Shown in pieces: positions 22,380 through 32,276 of a DNA stretch of 61,112 bases (positions are counted from its first letter, which is position 1; each line of letters starts with the position of its first letter). The notes below the pieces were generated by a model. The model ran no database searches, was not told the DNA's origin, and worked only from the letters and a program-made list of their open reading frames with translations. A program made the position numbers and the translations under genes. Source of the DNA: Staphylococcus ureilyticus (lineage in GTDB: Bacteria > Bacillota > Bacilli > Staphylococcales > Staphylococcaceae); contig NZ_PPRL01000029.1 of the NCBI RefSeq assembly GCF_002902235.1, positions 1 through 61,112 on the forward strand, given 5' to 3'.

Positions 22380-23297
22380 TTAATTATCAGATTTACGAAT
22401 ATCATTTAAGAGTTGCTCAAATTCCTCTGGTAAAGGTGCTGTCTTTTCAATATACGCTTGTGTAACTGGATGTTCAAAACCGATTACTGCAGCATGCAAT
22501 GCTTGACCACCAATATCTAATGTTTTTTTCTGACCATATTTGGGGTCTCCTACTAATGGGTAACCAATGTATTTCATATGCACACGAATTTGGTGAGTAC
22601 GGCCTGTTTCTAACTGACATTCTATTAACGTATATTTATTAAAATGTTCTAATACATTAAAGTGAGTAATCGCGTCTTTACCATCATCAACTACAGCCAT
22701 AGATTGGCGGTCATTCTTATTTCTACCAATAGGTGCATCAACAGTACCATAATCATGTGGAATGTTACCATGTACCAATGCAATATATTTACGCGTTACT
22801 GATTTATCTATCAACTGTTCTACTAAACTACGATGTGCAACATCATTTTTTGCAATCATTAATAACCCGGAAGTGTCTTTGTCAATACGATGTACAATTC
22901 CTGGACGTATCTCTCCGTTTATACCAGATAAGTCTTTCATTTGATACATTAGTCCATTTACTAATGTACCCGTATAATGACCTGCTGATGGATGTACTAC
23001 CATCCCTTTAGGTTTATATACAATTGCGACATCATCGTCTTCATAATAAAAATTCAGATTAAGATTTTCTGGTTTAATATCTGCCTCAACAATTTCTTTC
23101 TCAGTTACTATAATTTTATCATTTGACTTAGTTTTATAATTGGATTTTATCACTTTACCATTGACTTTAACCAGGCCTTCTTTAATCCAATCTTGCATTT
23201 GAGTACGTGACCATTCAGTATTAAATTCAGGCAATAATTTATCTATTCGTTGTCCTACATTAGCTGGGTCATCTATATTAAACTCATGAAATTCCAT
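22380..23297 (-). CDS. RluD-family 23S rRNA pseudouridine synthase
   Basis: It isomerises uridines in RNA. The 305-residue protein has an N-terminal S4 RNA-binding domain (about 14-75) and the RluA/RluD catalytic domain, with HRIDKDTSG at 136-144 and catalytic Asp139. The closing motif (HAAVIGFEHP) is present. It follows lspA by 12 bases, the same pairing as in other Firmicutes. The exact target uridines cannot be read, so no symbol is given. Confidence 0.92.
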   Translation of the reverse strand: MEFHEFNIDDPANVGQRIDKLLPEFNTEWSRTQMQDWIKEGLVKVNGKVIKSNYKTKSNDKIIVTEKEIVEADIKPENLNLNFYYEDDDVAIVYKPKGMVVHPSAGHYTGTLVNGLMYQMKDLSGINGEIRPGIVHRIDKDTSGLLMIAKNDVAHRSLVEQLIDKSVTRKYIALVHGNIPHDYGTVDAPIGRNKNDRQSMAVVDDGKDAITHFNVLEHFNKYTLIECQLETGRTHQIRVHMKYIGYPLVGDPKYGQKKTLDIGGQALHAAVIGFEHPVTQAYIEKTAPLPEEFEQLLNDIRKSDN

Positions 23298-23309
23298 ACA
23301 CTATCTCTC

Positions 23310-23786
23310 CTATTCTTCTGTCCTCATATCCCTTAATAATGCGATTATTACTAAAACGACGCCTATAGTTAAACTAGAATCAGCTACGTTAAATATTGGA
23401 AAATTATAACTAAATATATAAGTATCAACAAAGTCTACAACTTCACCATTTAATACACGATCAATAAAGTTACCTAAAGCACCAGCAAACAATAAACTTA
23501 TAGCAATTTGCATTAACAAATTATGCTTCGCTTCTTTTATAAAAAAGACAATGAGTATGATCAGAATAATGACAGTTATAATATAGAAAAAAGCCATCTT
23601 TCCACTTAAAATCCCCCATGCTGCACCATTATTTCTATGTGAAGTGATACTCAAAAAATTAGGGATTACTTCAAATGAGTCACCAATTTGCATTGTTTTA
23701 GTTATTATAAATTTTGTGATTTGATCTAATATAAGTATAACAATTGTTATAAATATAGAAATACCAATATAGTACTGACGTTTCAT
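23310..23786 (-). CDS. lspA: Lipoprotein signal peptidase
   Basis: Signal peptidase II cuts the signal peptide from diacylglyceryl-prolipoproteins in the membrane. The 158-residue protein has four hydrophobic spans. The two catalytic aspartates are Asp118 (GEVVDFVD) and Asp136 (NVADSS), at the numbers known for the S. aureus enzyme. Good Shine-Dalgarno AGGAGGT. Confidence 0.97.
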   Translation of the reverse strand: MKRQYYIGISIFITIVILILDQITKFIITKTMQIGDSFEVIPNFLSITSHRNNGAAWGILSGKMAFFYIITVIILIILIVFFIKEAKHNLLMQIAISLLFAGALGNFIDRVLNGEVVDFVDTYIFSYNFPIFNVADSSLTIGVVLVIIALLRDMRTEE

Positions 23787-23922
23787 GTCTGTACCTCCTA
23801 TTTGTTCTTCGTGCGGTCGCTTTTTACAACAACTCTCATTATATCCTAATCAAACTTATAAAAAAAGTTACAGTTCAAATAATAAGTTGATTTTTTAAAA
23901 TGTTATTAAAATAGACATTATT

Positions 23923-24717
23923 CTAGAGTACGGAATAATAATTAAACCTAAATTGAATACCATCAGGTCCAGCTAATAATTTATGTGTTGTTTCTGGAAA
24001 ATGAAAATCTACACACGCTAAACCATAAGTTCTATGATTTTCTATACGTTTTACACTTGATAACCAATTATTCACTACGAGATGTTGGTGATAACCATTT
24101 GAAGCTAAATAAACCGCACTGTCAGTTTCTACAGAAGAAGGTACCAAACCAAAGTAATTTTTATAATATTGCTTAACTCTATTTAATCGAATTGTTTTTA
24201 AATTTATATATCCAATAATACTTTCATCAGGAATACCTTGCCACTTCTTATCTGAGACATAAGTTAGTAATTTAGGTACATTTAATGGTTTTGTTTCTAA
24301 AACTGCTTTTTCATTTTCAATAGACCATTCATCAATGGGATTATCTACATAAAACTCCAAGCCGTTTCCTTCCGTATCTTCTAAATATAATGAAGTTGAA
24401 ATGTCGTGTTCGCCACCATTGATAGGTATTTTATATTCACTGAATTGCACAAGCAAGTCTGCTAAGTCTGTTTTAGACGGTAATTTTATCGCTAAGTGAA
24501 ATAAACCTGCTTCTGAAACAAGAGGTTCTCTTCCCATATTGATTTGATTAAGTGTCATGAAGTGATTCAGATTACCAACCTCATATTGAATTGTAGAATA
24601 TGATTCATTTACTACATTTAATCCAATAATATCTCCATAAAATTTTTTCATTTCATCTTTATCTCTTACATTTAATATAATGCCATTTACAAAATGGGCA
24701 CTTTCGTTATGGAACAT
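23923..24717 (-). CDS. Two-domain VOC/glyoxalase family protein
   Basis: A 264-residue protein with two vicinal oxygen chelate modules, about residues 7-120 and 160-262, the architecture of extradiol dioxygenase-like proteins such as B. subtilis CatE. The module signatures are FVNGIILNVRD and the metal-side LEDTEGNGLEFY near 107-118. A GTG nine bases further upstream is in frame, but the ATG at 24717 has AAAGG at the right distance. Substrate and activity are not known. Confidence 0.8.
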   Translation of the reverse strand: MFHNESAHFVNGIILNVRDKDEMKKFYGDIIGLNVVNESYSTIQYEVGNLNHFMTLNQINMGREPLVSEAGLFHLAIKLPSKTDLADLLVQFSEYKIPINGGEHDISTSLYLEDTEGNGLEFYVDNPIDEWSIENEKAVLETKPLNVPKLLTYVSDKKWQGIPDESIIGYINLKTIRLNRVKQYYKNYFGLVPSSVETDSAVYLASNGYHQHLVVNNWLSSVKRIENHRTYGLACVDFHFPETTHKLLAGPDGIQFRFNYYSVL

Positions 24718-25028
24718 ATTTAACACCTTTCTAATTGCTTATTGCATCCATTATATCTGATTTATTTAATTTTAAATTTTAATATGCTCATTTTAATCTT
24801 ACTTTTGGATTCGTGAAATAACTCGTTTCATTTTTATATTAGCGAAAAGAAAACCTGGGACATCGTACTGATGTCTCAGGTTTTTCTAAAATATTAGTCA
24901 TAACTTGTTTTAATGAAAAAATACATAGTACATTTTTTTAAATTCTATTCAAATACATCAGAACAAAACCGTTTAATATTTTATGAATAACGTATTTGCC
25001 ATGTTCTTACTTTAACATTTATCCATAT
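24718..25028. other. Intergenic region between the VOC gene and ileS
   Basis: It holds the bidirectional terminator at 24850-24886 and otherwise AT-rich sequence. The promoter of the VOC gene should lie in 24720-24850, but no hexamer pair stands out. Confidence 0.5.
24850..24886. terminator. Terminator downstream of ileS
   Basis: The 14-base arms 24851-24864 and 24870-24883 have a five-base loop. T-runs follow on the plus strand, and the minus strand reads four T and then more. It lies about 140 bases beyond the ileS stop. Confidence 0.7.
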
Positions 25029-27779
25029 TTAAACAAGTGTTTTAACTACTGCTTGACAACGTGGACATAGGTTATCTAATTCACCTACTGAACCCAATGA
25101 TTCACTATAGTTCCAACAACGTTCACACTTTTCTCCGTGAGCATGTTCAATGTGGATATCACCATATTGATATGATTCGCCATTTTCAACTTTATCAACT
25201 ACCTCCGCTTGTGAAGTAATAAATAATTGTTGTAAGTCAGAGAATTGTTGTAAAAATGTAGTCGCATCAAAGTTATCATTGCTACCGATTACCACTTTGG
25301 CTTCTAATGATTTACCAATTACTTTTTCATTACGCGCAACTTCTAAAGCACGGTTCACATCGTCACGCAATTTCATAAATGTATTCCATTTTTCCATGAA
25401 TTCAGCATCAACTGCTACACGTTCAGGCATACGTGTTAAATGAACACTTTCTTCCTCTACATGTGGGATATGTGACCACACTTCTTCAGACGTATGCGCT
25501 AGGATAGGCGCTAATAATTTTGTCATGTCTACTACAATTTGGTACAACACTGTTTGCATACTGCGACGTTTATGTGCATTCTGCTCTTCAATGTACAAGA
25601 TATCTTTACCGTAATCTAAGTAGAAATTACTTAATTCAACGTTAATGAAATTTTGTAATTCTTGATATATATCTAAATAATCATAATTATCATAATTGTC
25701 TAGCGTATTAGCAGTAAATTCACGTAATCTATTTAATAAATATTTATCTACTTCTAATAGCTCAGATTCTGCAATTGCATCTGTTGAAGGATTATAATCA
25801 TTTAAATTACCTAACATAAATCTTAAGGTATTTCTAATTTTACGATATACATCAGAAGTTTGTTTTAAAATTTCATCAGAAATACGCACATCTGATAAAT
25901 AATCTACACTACTTACCCAAAGACGCGCAATATCTGCACCTTTTTGTTTGACGATTTGATCAGGTACAATGACATTACCTAATGATTTACTCATCTTTTT
26001 ACCTTCACCATCCATCACAAATCCATGTGAAAGTAACATTTTATATGGTGAAATTCCTCTCGTAGCAACAGAAGTTGTAATTGAAGAGTTAAACCAACCA
26101 CGGTACTGGTCACTACCTTCTAGATATAAATCAGCAGGATATGAAAGTTCCGGACGTTCTTCTAATACACCACGGTGTGATGATCCAGAATCGAACCAAA
26201 CGTCCATGATATCTGTTTCTTTTGTAAACACACCATTTGGACTGCTTGGATGTGTGAACCCTTCAGGTAGTAACTCTGCAGCTTCTCGCTCAAACCATAC
26301 ATTTGAACCATGTTCTTGGAATAAATCTGCAACATGATTAACAGTTTCCTTAGTCATAATAATATCGCCATTTTCCGCATAAAATACTGGTAATGGTACA
26401 CCCCAAACACGTTGACGTGATATAACCCATTCGCCACGATCTCTTACCATGTTATAAATACGAGTTCTACCCCAATCAACCTTGAAGTGTGTATCTTCGA
26501 TTGCATCTAAAATATCTTGACGTACTTTATCAATAGAGGCAAACCATTGTGGTGTTGCACGGAAAATAACAGGTTTTTTAGTACGCCAATCATGTGGGTA
26601 ACTATGAGTAATAAATTCTAATTTTAATAATGAACCATTTTCTTTTAATAAATCTGTAATTTCTTTGTTCGCTTTATCGTAGAACATACCTTCAAATTGA
26701 CCGGCTTCTTCTGTAAATACACCTTTATCATCTACAGGGCTAATAACAGGCAAGTTATATTTTTGACCTACTACAAAGTCGTCTTCCCCATGTCCAGGTG
26801 CCGTATGAACACACCCTGTACCAGCATCTGTTGTCACATGTAACCCATTAATCACAAGTGACACACGATCAACAAAAGGATGTTGTGTTTCGATATACTC
26901 TAAGTCACTACCTTTGAATTCTTTTTCTAATTCAATGGCATCTTCATTCCATCCTAATGCTTCAGCAACATTAGCAACCAAGTCTTTACCGATGATATAT
27001 TTGTCACCGTTCACATTATATTGACCATATATTAAATCTGGGTGTACTGTGATCGCAACATTCGATGGTAATGTCCAAGGTGTAGTAGTCCAAATAACGA
27101 ATTTTGCATCTTCATCAACAATACCTTTGCTTTCTTTAACATCAAATGCTACATAAATAGAAGGCGAACGCTTATCTTGATATTCAATTTCTGCTTCAGC
27201 AAGTGATGATTCACTAGATGGTGACCAATAAACTGGTTTTTTACCTTTGTAAATAAGACCTTTATCAGCCATTTCACCAAATAAACGAATTTGTGCAGCT
27301 TCATATTCCGGTTTTAATGTAATATATGGATCAGCAAAATCTCCTTTAACACCAAGGCGTTTAAAATCTTTTTTTTGATTTTCTATTTGTTCTAACGCAA
27401 ATGCTTCACATTTTCTTCTAAATTCAGCAATTGATAATTCTTTACGCTTAACACCTTTTTTAGTAAGCGCTTGTTCAATTGGTAACCCATGTGTATCCCA
27501 ACCAGGAACATATGGTGTATAGAAACCTTGCATTGTTTTATAACGCGTAATAAAATCCTTCAAAATTTTATTTAACGCATGTCCCATATGTAAGTTACCA
27601 TTTGCATATGGTGGACCATCATGTAAAATATAATGTTCGTTATCTTTATTTTTGTCTAATGCTTTTTGATAAATATCATTAGCATCCCATTCTTCTTGGA
27701 TTTTTGGCTCTTTATTCGGTAATCCTCCACGCATTGGAAAATTCGTTTTCGGCATTAATAACGTATCTTTGTAGTCCAT
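25029..27779 (-). CDS. ileS: Isoleucyl-tRNA synthetase
   Basis: It charges tRNA-Ile and edits valine. The 916-residue class I enzyme has HMGH at 64-67 and KMSKS at about residue 595. A C-terminal zinc site carries four cysteines (CERC and CPRC) in the last 35 residues. The CP1 editing domain with [10 protein letters not shown] lies near 230-240. Expression is controlled by a T-box directly upstream. Confidence 0.98.
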   Translation of the reverse strand: MDYKDTLLMPKTNFPMRGGLPNKEPKIQEEWDANDIYQKALDKNKDNEHYILHDGPPYANGNLHMGHALNKILKDFITRYKTMQGFYTPYVPGWDTHGLPIEQALTKKGVKRKELSIAEFRRKCEAFALEQIENQKKDFKRLGVKGDFADPYITLKPEYEAAQIRLFGEMADKGLIYKGKKPVYWSPSSESSLAEAEIEYQDKRSPSIYVAFDVKESKGIVDEDAKFVIWTTTPWTLPSNVAITVHPDLIYGQYNVNGDKYIIGKDLVANVAEALGWNEDAIELEKEFKGSDLEYIETQHPFVDRVSLVINGLHVTTDAGTGCVHTAPGHGEDDFVVGQKYNLPVISPVDDKGVFTEEAGQFEGMFYDKANKEITDLLKENGSLLKLEFITHSYPHDWRTKKPVIFRATPQWFASIDKVRQDILDAIEDTHFKVDWGRTRIYNMVRDRGEWVISRQRVWGVPLPVFYAENGDIIMTKETVNHVADLFQEHGSNVWFEREAAELLPEGFTHPSSPNGVFTKETDIMDVWFDSGSSHRGVLEERPELSYPADLYLEGSDQYRGWFNSSITTSVATRGISPYKMLLSHGFVMDGEGKKMSKSLGNVIVPDQIVKQKGADIARLWVSSVDYLSDVRISDEILKQTSDVYRKIRNTLRFMLGNLNDYNPSTDAIAESELLEVDKYLLNRLREFTANTLDNYDNYDYLDIYQELQNFINVELSNFYLDYGKDILYIEEQNAHKRRSMQTVLYQIVVDMTKLLAPILAHTSEEVWSHIPHVEEESVHLTRMPERVAVDAEFMEKWNTFMKLRDDVNRALEVARNEKVIGKSLEAKVVIGSNDNFDATTFLQQFSDLQQLFITSQAEVVDKVENGESYQYGDIHIEHAHGEKCERCWNYSESLGSVGELDNLCPRCQAVVKTLV

Positions 27780-27828
27780 TTCCTACACTCCTTATTACAA
27801 TATTCTGACTTGTTTAGTATTTAACAAT

Positions 27829-28016
27829 AAAAAGAACTCTAAGTTCAATTAACAGGGACGATATATACCGCGTTACCACCCTGATTAACTCAACTTAGAG
27901 TTCTCTCATTGCATGTTATTCAGTTAAAACTACAGTGATATAAGAAACAAATATATATTAGGCTCACACTATCCCTAACTCGCTTGAATATATCGACTGT
28001 TTCTTACGCGTCTGCT
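27829..28016 (-). promoter_or_regulatory. T-box riboswitch (isoleucine) upstream of ileS
   Basis: The minus strand contains the T-box core AGGGTGGTAACGCG (27882-27869). A terminator spans 27829-27904, whose right arm (GAACTTAGAGTTC then five T) competes with the T-box antiterminator. Stem I is visible as TAAGAAACA pairing with TGTTTCTTA, and the internal loop just after it holds ATC (27939-27937), an isoleucine specifier codon. Uncharged tRNA-Ile should therefore switch ileS on. Its 5' end abuts the divIVA stop codon. Confidence 0.92.
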
Positions 28017-28018
28017 GT

Positions 28019-28654
28019 TTATTGTTTATTATTCTCATTATCTGTTGAACCGCTGTTATCTGTTGCTTCTGCATCCGCCTCTGCCGTACTATCTGCTTCA
28101 GCTTTTGCTTTCATCGCTTTTTCTTCTTCAGTTAATTCATTTTCATTTAAATGATTAATATTCTCTTGTGTTACTTGTTCAGAATCAAGGTCATAATTTA
28201 ATAAATAATCCCAATCATCATTTTTAAGTAAATCTAACTGTGCTTCTACTAACATACGGAAACGAGATCTAAATATTTTAGATTGGCGTTTCATATCTTC
28301 TGTTTGGAAAGAAAGGCGGCGAGCTTTTTCAACTGCATCATTGACAATACGATCTGCTTCGCTTTTTGCTTTAGCAATTGTTGCCTCTGCATCTTTATTG
28401 GCTGCTGCTTTCGTCTCTTCTCCAGCTTGTTTCGCTTGAACTAATGCATCGCTCACAGATTGATGCACATCTTTATAAGATTGAATATTTGTTTCTTTAT
28501 CTTCGACAACTTTTTCTAGTTGTGCTTTATCTTCTTTTAAACGTTCAATTTCATTACTGAGTTGTTCTAGATAACTTTCAACTTCACTTGGTTCAAAACC
28601 CGTTTTCACACGAGTAAAGGATTTGTTTTTTATTTCACTTGGTGTAAAAGCCAT
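28019..28654 (-). CDS. divIVA: Cell division protein DivIVA
   Basis: It binds curved membrane at septa and poles and recruits partners. The 211-residue protein starts with the lipid-binding domain (MAFTPSEIKNKSFTRVKTGF, including the conserved basic/aromatic pair in the turn). It continues as coiled coil from about 30 to 150 and ends in an acidic, alanine- and asparagine-rich tail. It closes the dcw cluster and precedes ileS. A possible promoter, ATTAAA-type -35 and TATGAT -10, lies within 50 bases upstream. Confidence 0.95.
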   Translation of the reverse strand: MAFTPSEIKNKSFTRVKTGFEPSEVESYLEQLSNEIERLKEDKAQLEKVVEDKETNIQSYKDVHQSVSDALVQAKQAGEETKAAANKDAEATIAKAKSEADRIVNDAVEKARRLSFQTEDMKRQSKIFRSRFRMLVEAQLDLLKNDDWDYLLNYDLDSEQVTQENINHLNENELTEEEKAMKAKAEADSTAEADAEATDNSGSTDNENNKQ

Positions 28655-28788
28655 GCGTCATTATCCTCCTTCTATCATACACTATTTTGTAATTTCATTA
28701 AATATCATAAATAAAATTTCATCTTATATGGTATCATTGCTTATTTTAGTCGTTAAAATTCGGTTGTTCTACACTTTATAAGTATAAC

Positions 28789-29559
28789 TTATTTAAATAA
28801 AGTTTTGTAGGAAATTCGTACTTTATCTTTTTTTGTTTTTCCACCAATATCAGTAATCATTGCTCTGCCATAACCTTGAATAGATAGTAAGTCACCTTTA
28901 TCCAGTTGGAAATCTGCAGAATCAATAATCGTATGATTAACTTTAACACGTTTCTTTTCGATTAACTGTTTGCTAATGGAACGAGATTTACGAATCATTT
29001 CTTTTAGAACGACATCTAAACGTAAACCAGTTACGGTTGTTTCGGATGAGTGCCAGTTCTCTACTGATTGTATCATATCTTTTATTGGTAGCGCATTTAG
29101 TTTAACTGTCGCGCCTTTAATTTTATTTAATTCCAATATAATATATGATTCTAATTGCTTTGTCAAAGTAAATTGTATGCGATTATCTACAACAATATCA
29201 CCTAATTGGTCTCTTTCGATTCCCAATGACATAATTGTGCCCAAGACATGTTGGTGTTGAAGTGTGACAAATTTTTGAGGATAATCGATTTCAAAAAAAA
29301 TGATTTCAAAATCTTCCACCTCAGGTTGAAAGTAATCTGGTGCTATGATGGCTCTTTGTCTCTCAGCATATGGCCCACCATAAAAAGTAACTTCTAAATC
29401 TTGAAAACTACCAACTACAACATTTAATATATATTGGCCTCTGGGATCTAAAAAGGAAGTTAATACTGGTGCAAACTGGTCGTTGGCACGATAACACTTA
29501 TCGATGAGTTGATCGATTAATTCATGTTCTTCTTTTCTAAAATGTTGATAAATATCGAT
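28789..29559 (-). CDS. ylmH: S4-domain RNA-binding protein YlmH, with apparent ATC start
   Basis: YlmH binds ribosomes, and the B. subtilis protein has been linked to ribosome quality control. Coding similarity to staphylococcal YlmH (about 260 residues) runs continuously from IDIYQHFRKEEHELIDQLID at 29559 to the stop at 28789, giving 256 residues. The S4 domain (RLDVVLKEMIRKSRSISKQL and on) is at about 180-240. A TGA lies in frame nine bases upstream. No ATG, GTG or TTG occurs in frame until GTG at 29319, which would remove 80 conserved residues. GGAG precedes the ATC by nine bases. The start is therefore probably ATC, unless there is a sequencing error. Confidence 0.8.
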   Translation of the reverse strand: MDIYQHFRKEEHELIDQLIDKCYRANDQFAPVLTSFLDPRGQYILNVVVGSFQDLEVTFYGGPYAERQRAIIAPDYFQPEVEDFEIIFFEIDYPQKFVTLQHQHVLGTIMSLGIERDQLGDIVVDNRIQFTLTKQLESYIILELNKIKGATVKLNALPIKDMIQSVENWHSSETTVTGLRLDVVLKEMIRKSRSISKQLIEKKRVKVNHTIIDSADFQLDKGDLLSIQGYGRAMITDIGGKTKKDKVRISYKTLFK

Positions 29560-29584
29560 GTGATTTCACTCCAAATATAAGTTA

Positions 29585-29615
29585 AAGCACCTCGCGTTTT
29601 TAACGTTAGGTGCTT
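29585..29615 (-). terminator. Hairpin between ylmG and ylmH
   Basis: AAGCACCT arms (29585-29592 with 29608-29615) are extended inward by ACG/CG pairs. The following minus-strand sequence is only partly T-rich. It may act as an attenuator or mRNA end just before the ylmH Shine-Dalgarno. Confidence 0.5.
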
Positions 29616-29666
29616 AACATTTATTTTATAATTTATTCAAATATCATTTTATCCTCAATACAAAAC

Positions 29667-29957
29667 TTACACTAAATAATTTAAAATTAAATTAAAAATA
29701 TTTTCTAAACCAGTTCGGAATAATACAAGTACAATTATTGCAACAATGGATGAAATATCAATCATGCCAATAGGTGGAATAATTTTACGGAATGGTTCTA
29801 AAAACGGTTCATACAATTTTGATAAAAATTGACCGAATTTATTTTCACGTGCGCCTGGAAGCCATGACATAAAGAAATATACAATCATCCCAAAGTAATA
29901 AATTTGAACCAAGAATAAAATAAATTGAAATATATTTGCTAATAAACCTATATCCAT
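29667..29957 (-). CDS. ylmG: YggT family membrane protein YlmG
   Basis: A 96-residue membrane protein with two hydrophobic spans (about 8-30 and 66-92) joined by a loop carrying the family motif SWLPGARENKFGQFL and LEPFRKIIPP. It is implicated in membrane and septum organisation, but the mechanism is unknown. It lies 12 bases after sepF in the conserved sepF-ylmG-ylmH order. Confidence 0.92.
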   Translation of the reverse strand: MDIGLLANIFQFILFLVQIYYFGMIVYFFMSWLPGARENKFGQFLSKLYEPFLEPFRKIIPPIGMIDISSIVAIIVLVLFRTGLENIFNLILNYLV

Positions 29958-29969
29958 GAATGTTTACCT

Positions 29970-30560
29970 CTATTCACCTTGGTATTCCATATTTTCGATT
30001 TGGTCTGTTATGCTTCCTGCAACTTCAACATTATCTGGCGTACATAAGAATATGTCAGAACCTACACGTTGAATGTCTCCACCAATTGCATAAACGGTAC
30101 CACTTAGAAAATCGATAATTCTTTTTGCAGATACTTTATCAATACGTTGTAAGTTCACTAAAGTTGCTCTGCGATTTTTTAATTCGTCCGCAATGTCTTG
30201 AGTATCTGAAAAGACGCGTGGTTCAAATAAACACATTTTAGAACTTTCTTGCGTAAAACCATAATTGTTTTGATCTTGATTATTCATGTTCACAACGTTC
30301 CTAGTATTATTTTTAGGTGCACTGTTATTCATTTGATACTTCCTTTCCCCGGTTGATTGTTGTAATCTTGTTGGTTGTTTTTTGGGTACGGACTGTATGC
30401 GTTGTCTTTCTGTATTGTCATTTTGTTGATTATTATAATTTGTTTGAGACTGCGCTTGTTGTCTATCTTGTTCTTCTTCAGGTGGCGCTTGTAAATCATC
30501 GTCTTCCTCTTCAACTACGAAAAAACCACTAAATAAATCTTTTAAAGCCACGGGGCTCAC
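29970..30560 (-). CDS. sepF: Cell division protein SepF
   Basis: SepF tethers FtsZ filaments to the membrane and bundles them. The 196-residue protein starts with a short amphipathic membrane-targeting helix ([10 protein letters not shown]). A long glutamine/asparagine-rich linker follows (about 25-105), then the SepF core ([20 protein letters not shown], then [20 protein letters not shown]). It overlaps ylmE by four bases. Confidence 0.95.
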   Translation of the reverse strand: MSPVALKDLFSGFFVVEEEDDDLQAPPEEEQDRQQAQSQTNYNNQQNDNTERQRIQSVPKKQPTRLQQSTGERKYQMNNSAPKNNTRNVVNMNNQDQNNYGFTQESSKMCLFEPRVFSDTQDIADELKNRRATLVNLQRIDKVSAKRIIDFLSGTVYAIGGDIQRVGSDIFLCTPDNVEVAGSITDQIENMEYQGE

Positions 30561-31231
30561 TCCTCTTTTCCTACAAGTTTAGTCCCAATTCTCACAAATG
30601 ATGCACCTTCTTCGGCTGCTAAATGGTAATCATTACTCATTCCCATTGACAATTCTGTGCATGGTGCATAATTTAAATTGAGCGCTTTAATTTCATCTCT
30701 CTTTGCTCTTAATGATTTGAATAAATCTTTAATATACGGTTCATCATCCGTATAAGGTGCCATCGTCATAAGACCAATTATTTCTATGTTTTCATATTGC
30801 TCTAAATCCTTAATAAACGTATCTACCTCATCTAAAGCGATACCTTGTTTTGACGTTTCTCCAGAAACGTTGACTTGAACAAAACATTTCACTTTATGTT
30901 CAGCTCTTTTATTAATCTCTTTTGCTAATTTCAGACGATCTAAAGCGTGAAAATAGTCGATATCGTTAATGACCTCTTTAACTTTTCTTGTTTGTAAAGA
31001 ACCGATAAAATGCATGACTACATCGTCTGGTAAAGCTGCTTTCTTTTGTTGAAAACCTTCTAAACGATTCTCACCAAAATGTCTAATACCTGCTTGATAA
31101 GCATCATTAGCTCGCTCTATTGTAACATATTTTGTCACTGCTATCACGTGCGGGACTGTTGTAATATTACCTTTTTCGCAATGTATTTTCAATTGTTCAT
31201 TTATTTGCGCTAAACTTTGTTGTACATCCAA
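30557..31231 (-). CDS. ylmE: YggS family pyridoxal phosphate homeostasis protein YlmE
   Basis: A PLP-binding protein with an alanine-racemase-like barrel and no known catalytic reaction. It affects vitamin B6 and amino acid balance. The 224-residue chain has the PLP lysine at 34 (AVTKYV). The phosphate-binding end reads [25 protein letters not shown] at about 194-218. It lies 18 bases after ylmD. Confidence 0.95.
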   Translation of the reverse strand: MDVQQSLAQINEQLKIHCEKGNITTVPHVIAVTKYVTIERANDAYQAGIRHFGENRLEGFQQKKAALPDDVVMHFIGSLQTRKVKEVINDIDYFHALDRLKLAKEINKRAEHKVKCFVQVNVSGETSKQGIALDEVDTFIKDLEQYENIEIIGLMTMAPYTDDEPYIKDLFKSLRAKRDEIKALNLNYAPCTELSMGMSNDYHLAAEEGASFVRIGTKLVGKEE

Positions 31232-31249
31232 TTTTTATACACCTCTTAG

Positions 31250-32038
31250 TTATTGACCAATATAAGCTAACATACGACCTGTATCGCCTTTCTCTACTCT
31301 ATATGAAAAGAATAAATTTAAATTTTCCGATGTCGCATAATTCGTTATATAAATATTATTTTTCGGAACACCATCATACTCTAACAACATAGCATTCGCC
31401 TTTTTTAGGTCTATGCCATGACGATTGTCACCTCTTGTTTCGATATATTGATGAGCATCTATAGGTAATTGCTCAAACTTGCTTTTAATATCATCATTAA
31501 TTTCATATGAATTTGCAGTTGCTGGTCCAATAACAACGCTTAAGTCGTTCCAATCAAATGGTATACGTTTTAACATTTGATTGACAATTTGACCTACTGT
31601 GCCACGCCAACCTGCATGAGCTAAGCCTACAAAGTGATGTTTTTCGCTATAAAAATAAATTGGTACACAATCTGCATAACACATAGTTAATAAAATGTCA
31701 TTTTCAAATGTATACATACCATCTATACCATGTAATGCATTAGAAAGACTATCAATATTAGTACCTTTATCTTTGTTTGTAATTTCAACTACCTTATTTT
31801 CATGTGTTTGAATCGGGAAAACCCATTGATTTCTCGGAAACTGAATTACAGAAGCAAGTAACGCTTGGTGTCTCGTTACATTATCTTGATCATCATTAAT
31901 GTATCTAGCCATATTAAATGCATCTTTCGGGTAATGGCTGTATCCTTCTTCTCTTGTTGTTATACCCAATTTCACATTCTTTAATTGATTATCGTCATAT
32001 TTTAAAATATGACGATCTTTGATAAATTTCTCTTGCAT
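31250..32038 (-). CDS. ylmD: YfiH/LACC1 family protein YlmD (purine nucleoside phosphorylase-like)
   Basis: A 262-residue member of the multicopper polyphenol oxidase/laccase-like family, whose members have been shown to act on purine nucleosides. The metal triad His79 (QTHE), Cys124 (YADCVPIYF) and His141 (GLAHAGWRG) is complete. It is the first gene after the ftsZ terminator, so it probably has its own promoter in the 240-base gap. Confidence 0.92.
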   Translation of the reverse strand: MQEKFIKDRHILKYDDNQLKNVKLGITTREEGYSHYPKDAFNMARYINDDQDNVTRHQALLASVIQFPRNQWVFPIQTHENKVVEITNKDKGTNIDSLSNALHGIDGMYTFENDILLTMCYADCVPIYFYSEKHHFVGLAHAGWRGTVGQIVNQMLKRIPFDWNDLSVVIGPATANSYEINDDIKSKFEQLPIDAHQYIETRGDNRHGIDLKKANAMLLEYDGVPKNNIYITNYATSENLNLFFSYRVEKGDTGRMLAYIGQ

Positions 32039-32169
32039 GCTATAAACCTCCAGCTATTCAACATTTATAAACTATCTAAAGACATTCGGGAGATTCTAAA
32101 TAATTGAAAACTATATTTTTCTACATAATAATGTAGTTCACAACAAATGATATGCCAACTTCTAAATTC

Positions 32170-32202
32170 AAAAAAGTCATCAGATCTTTGGACCTGATGA
32201 CA
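32170..32202 (-). terminator. Intrinsic terminator after ftsZ
   Basis: GTCATCAG (32176-32183) pairs with CTGATGAC (32194-32201), with a 10-base loop and six T on the minus strand. It lies about 75 bases past the ftsZ stop. Confidence 0.8.
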
Positions 32203-32276
32203 TTTATATATTTTATATTGTCTAAATTATTATTAATTATTATGAAAAACTAACAGAAGAAGAAGTCCATTCGAGA

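Noticed and set aside
28789..29319. ylmH as a truncated 176-residue pseudogene
   Set aside because: The missing N-terminus is present in the same frame up to 29559 without a stop. Only the start codon is unusual.
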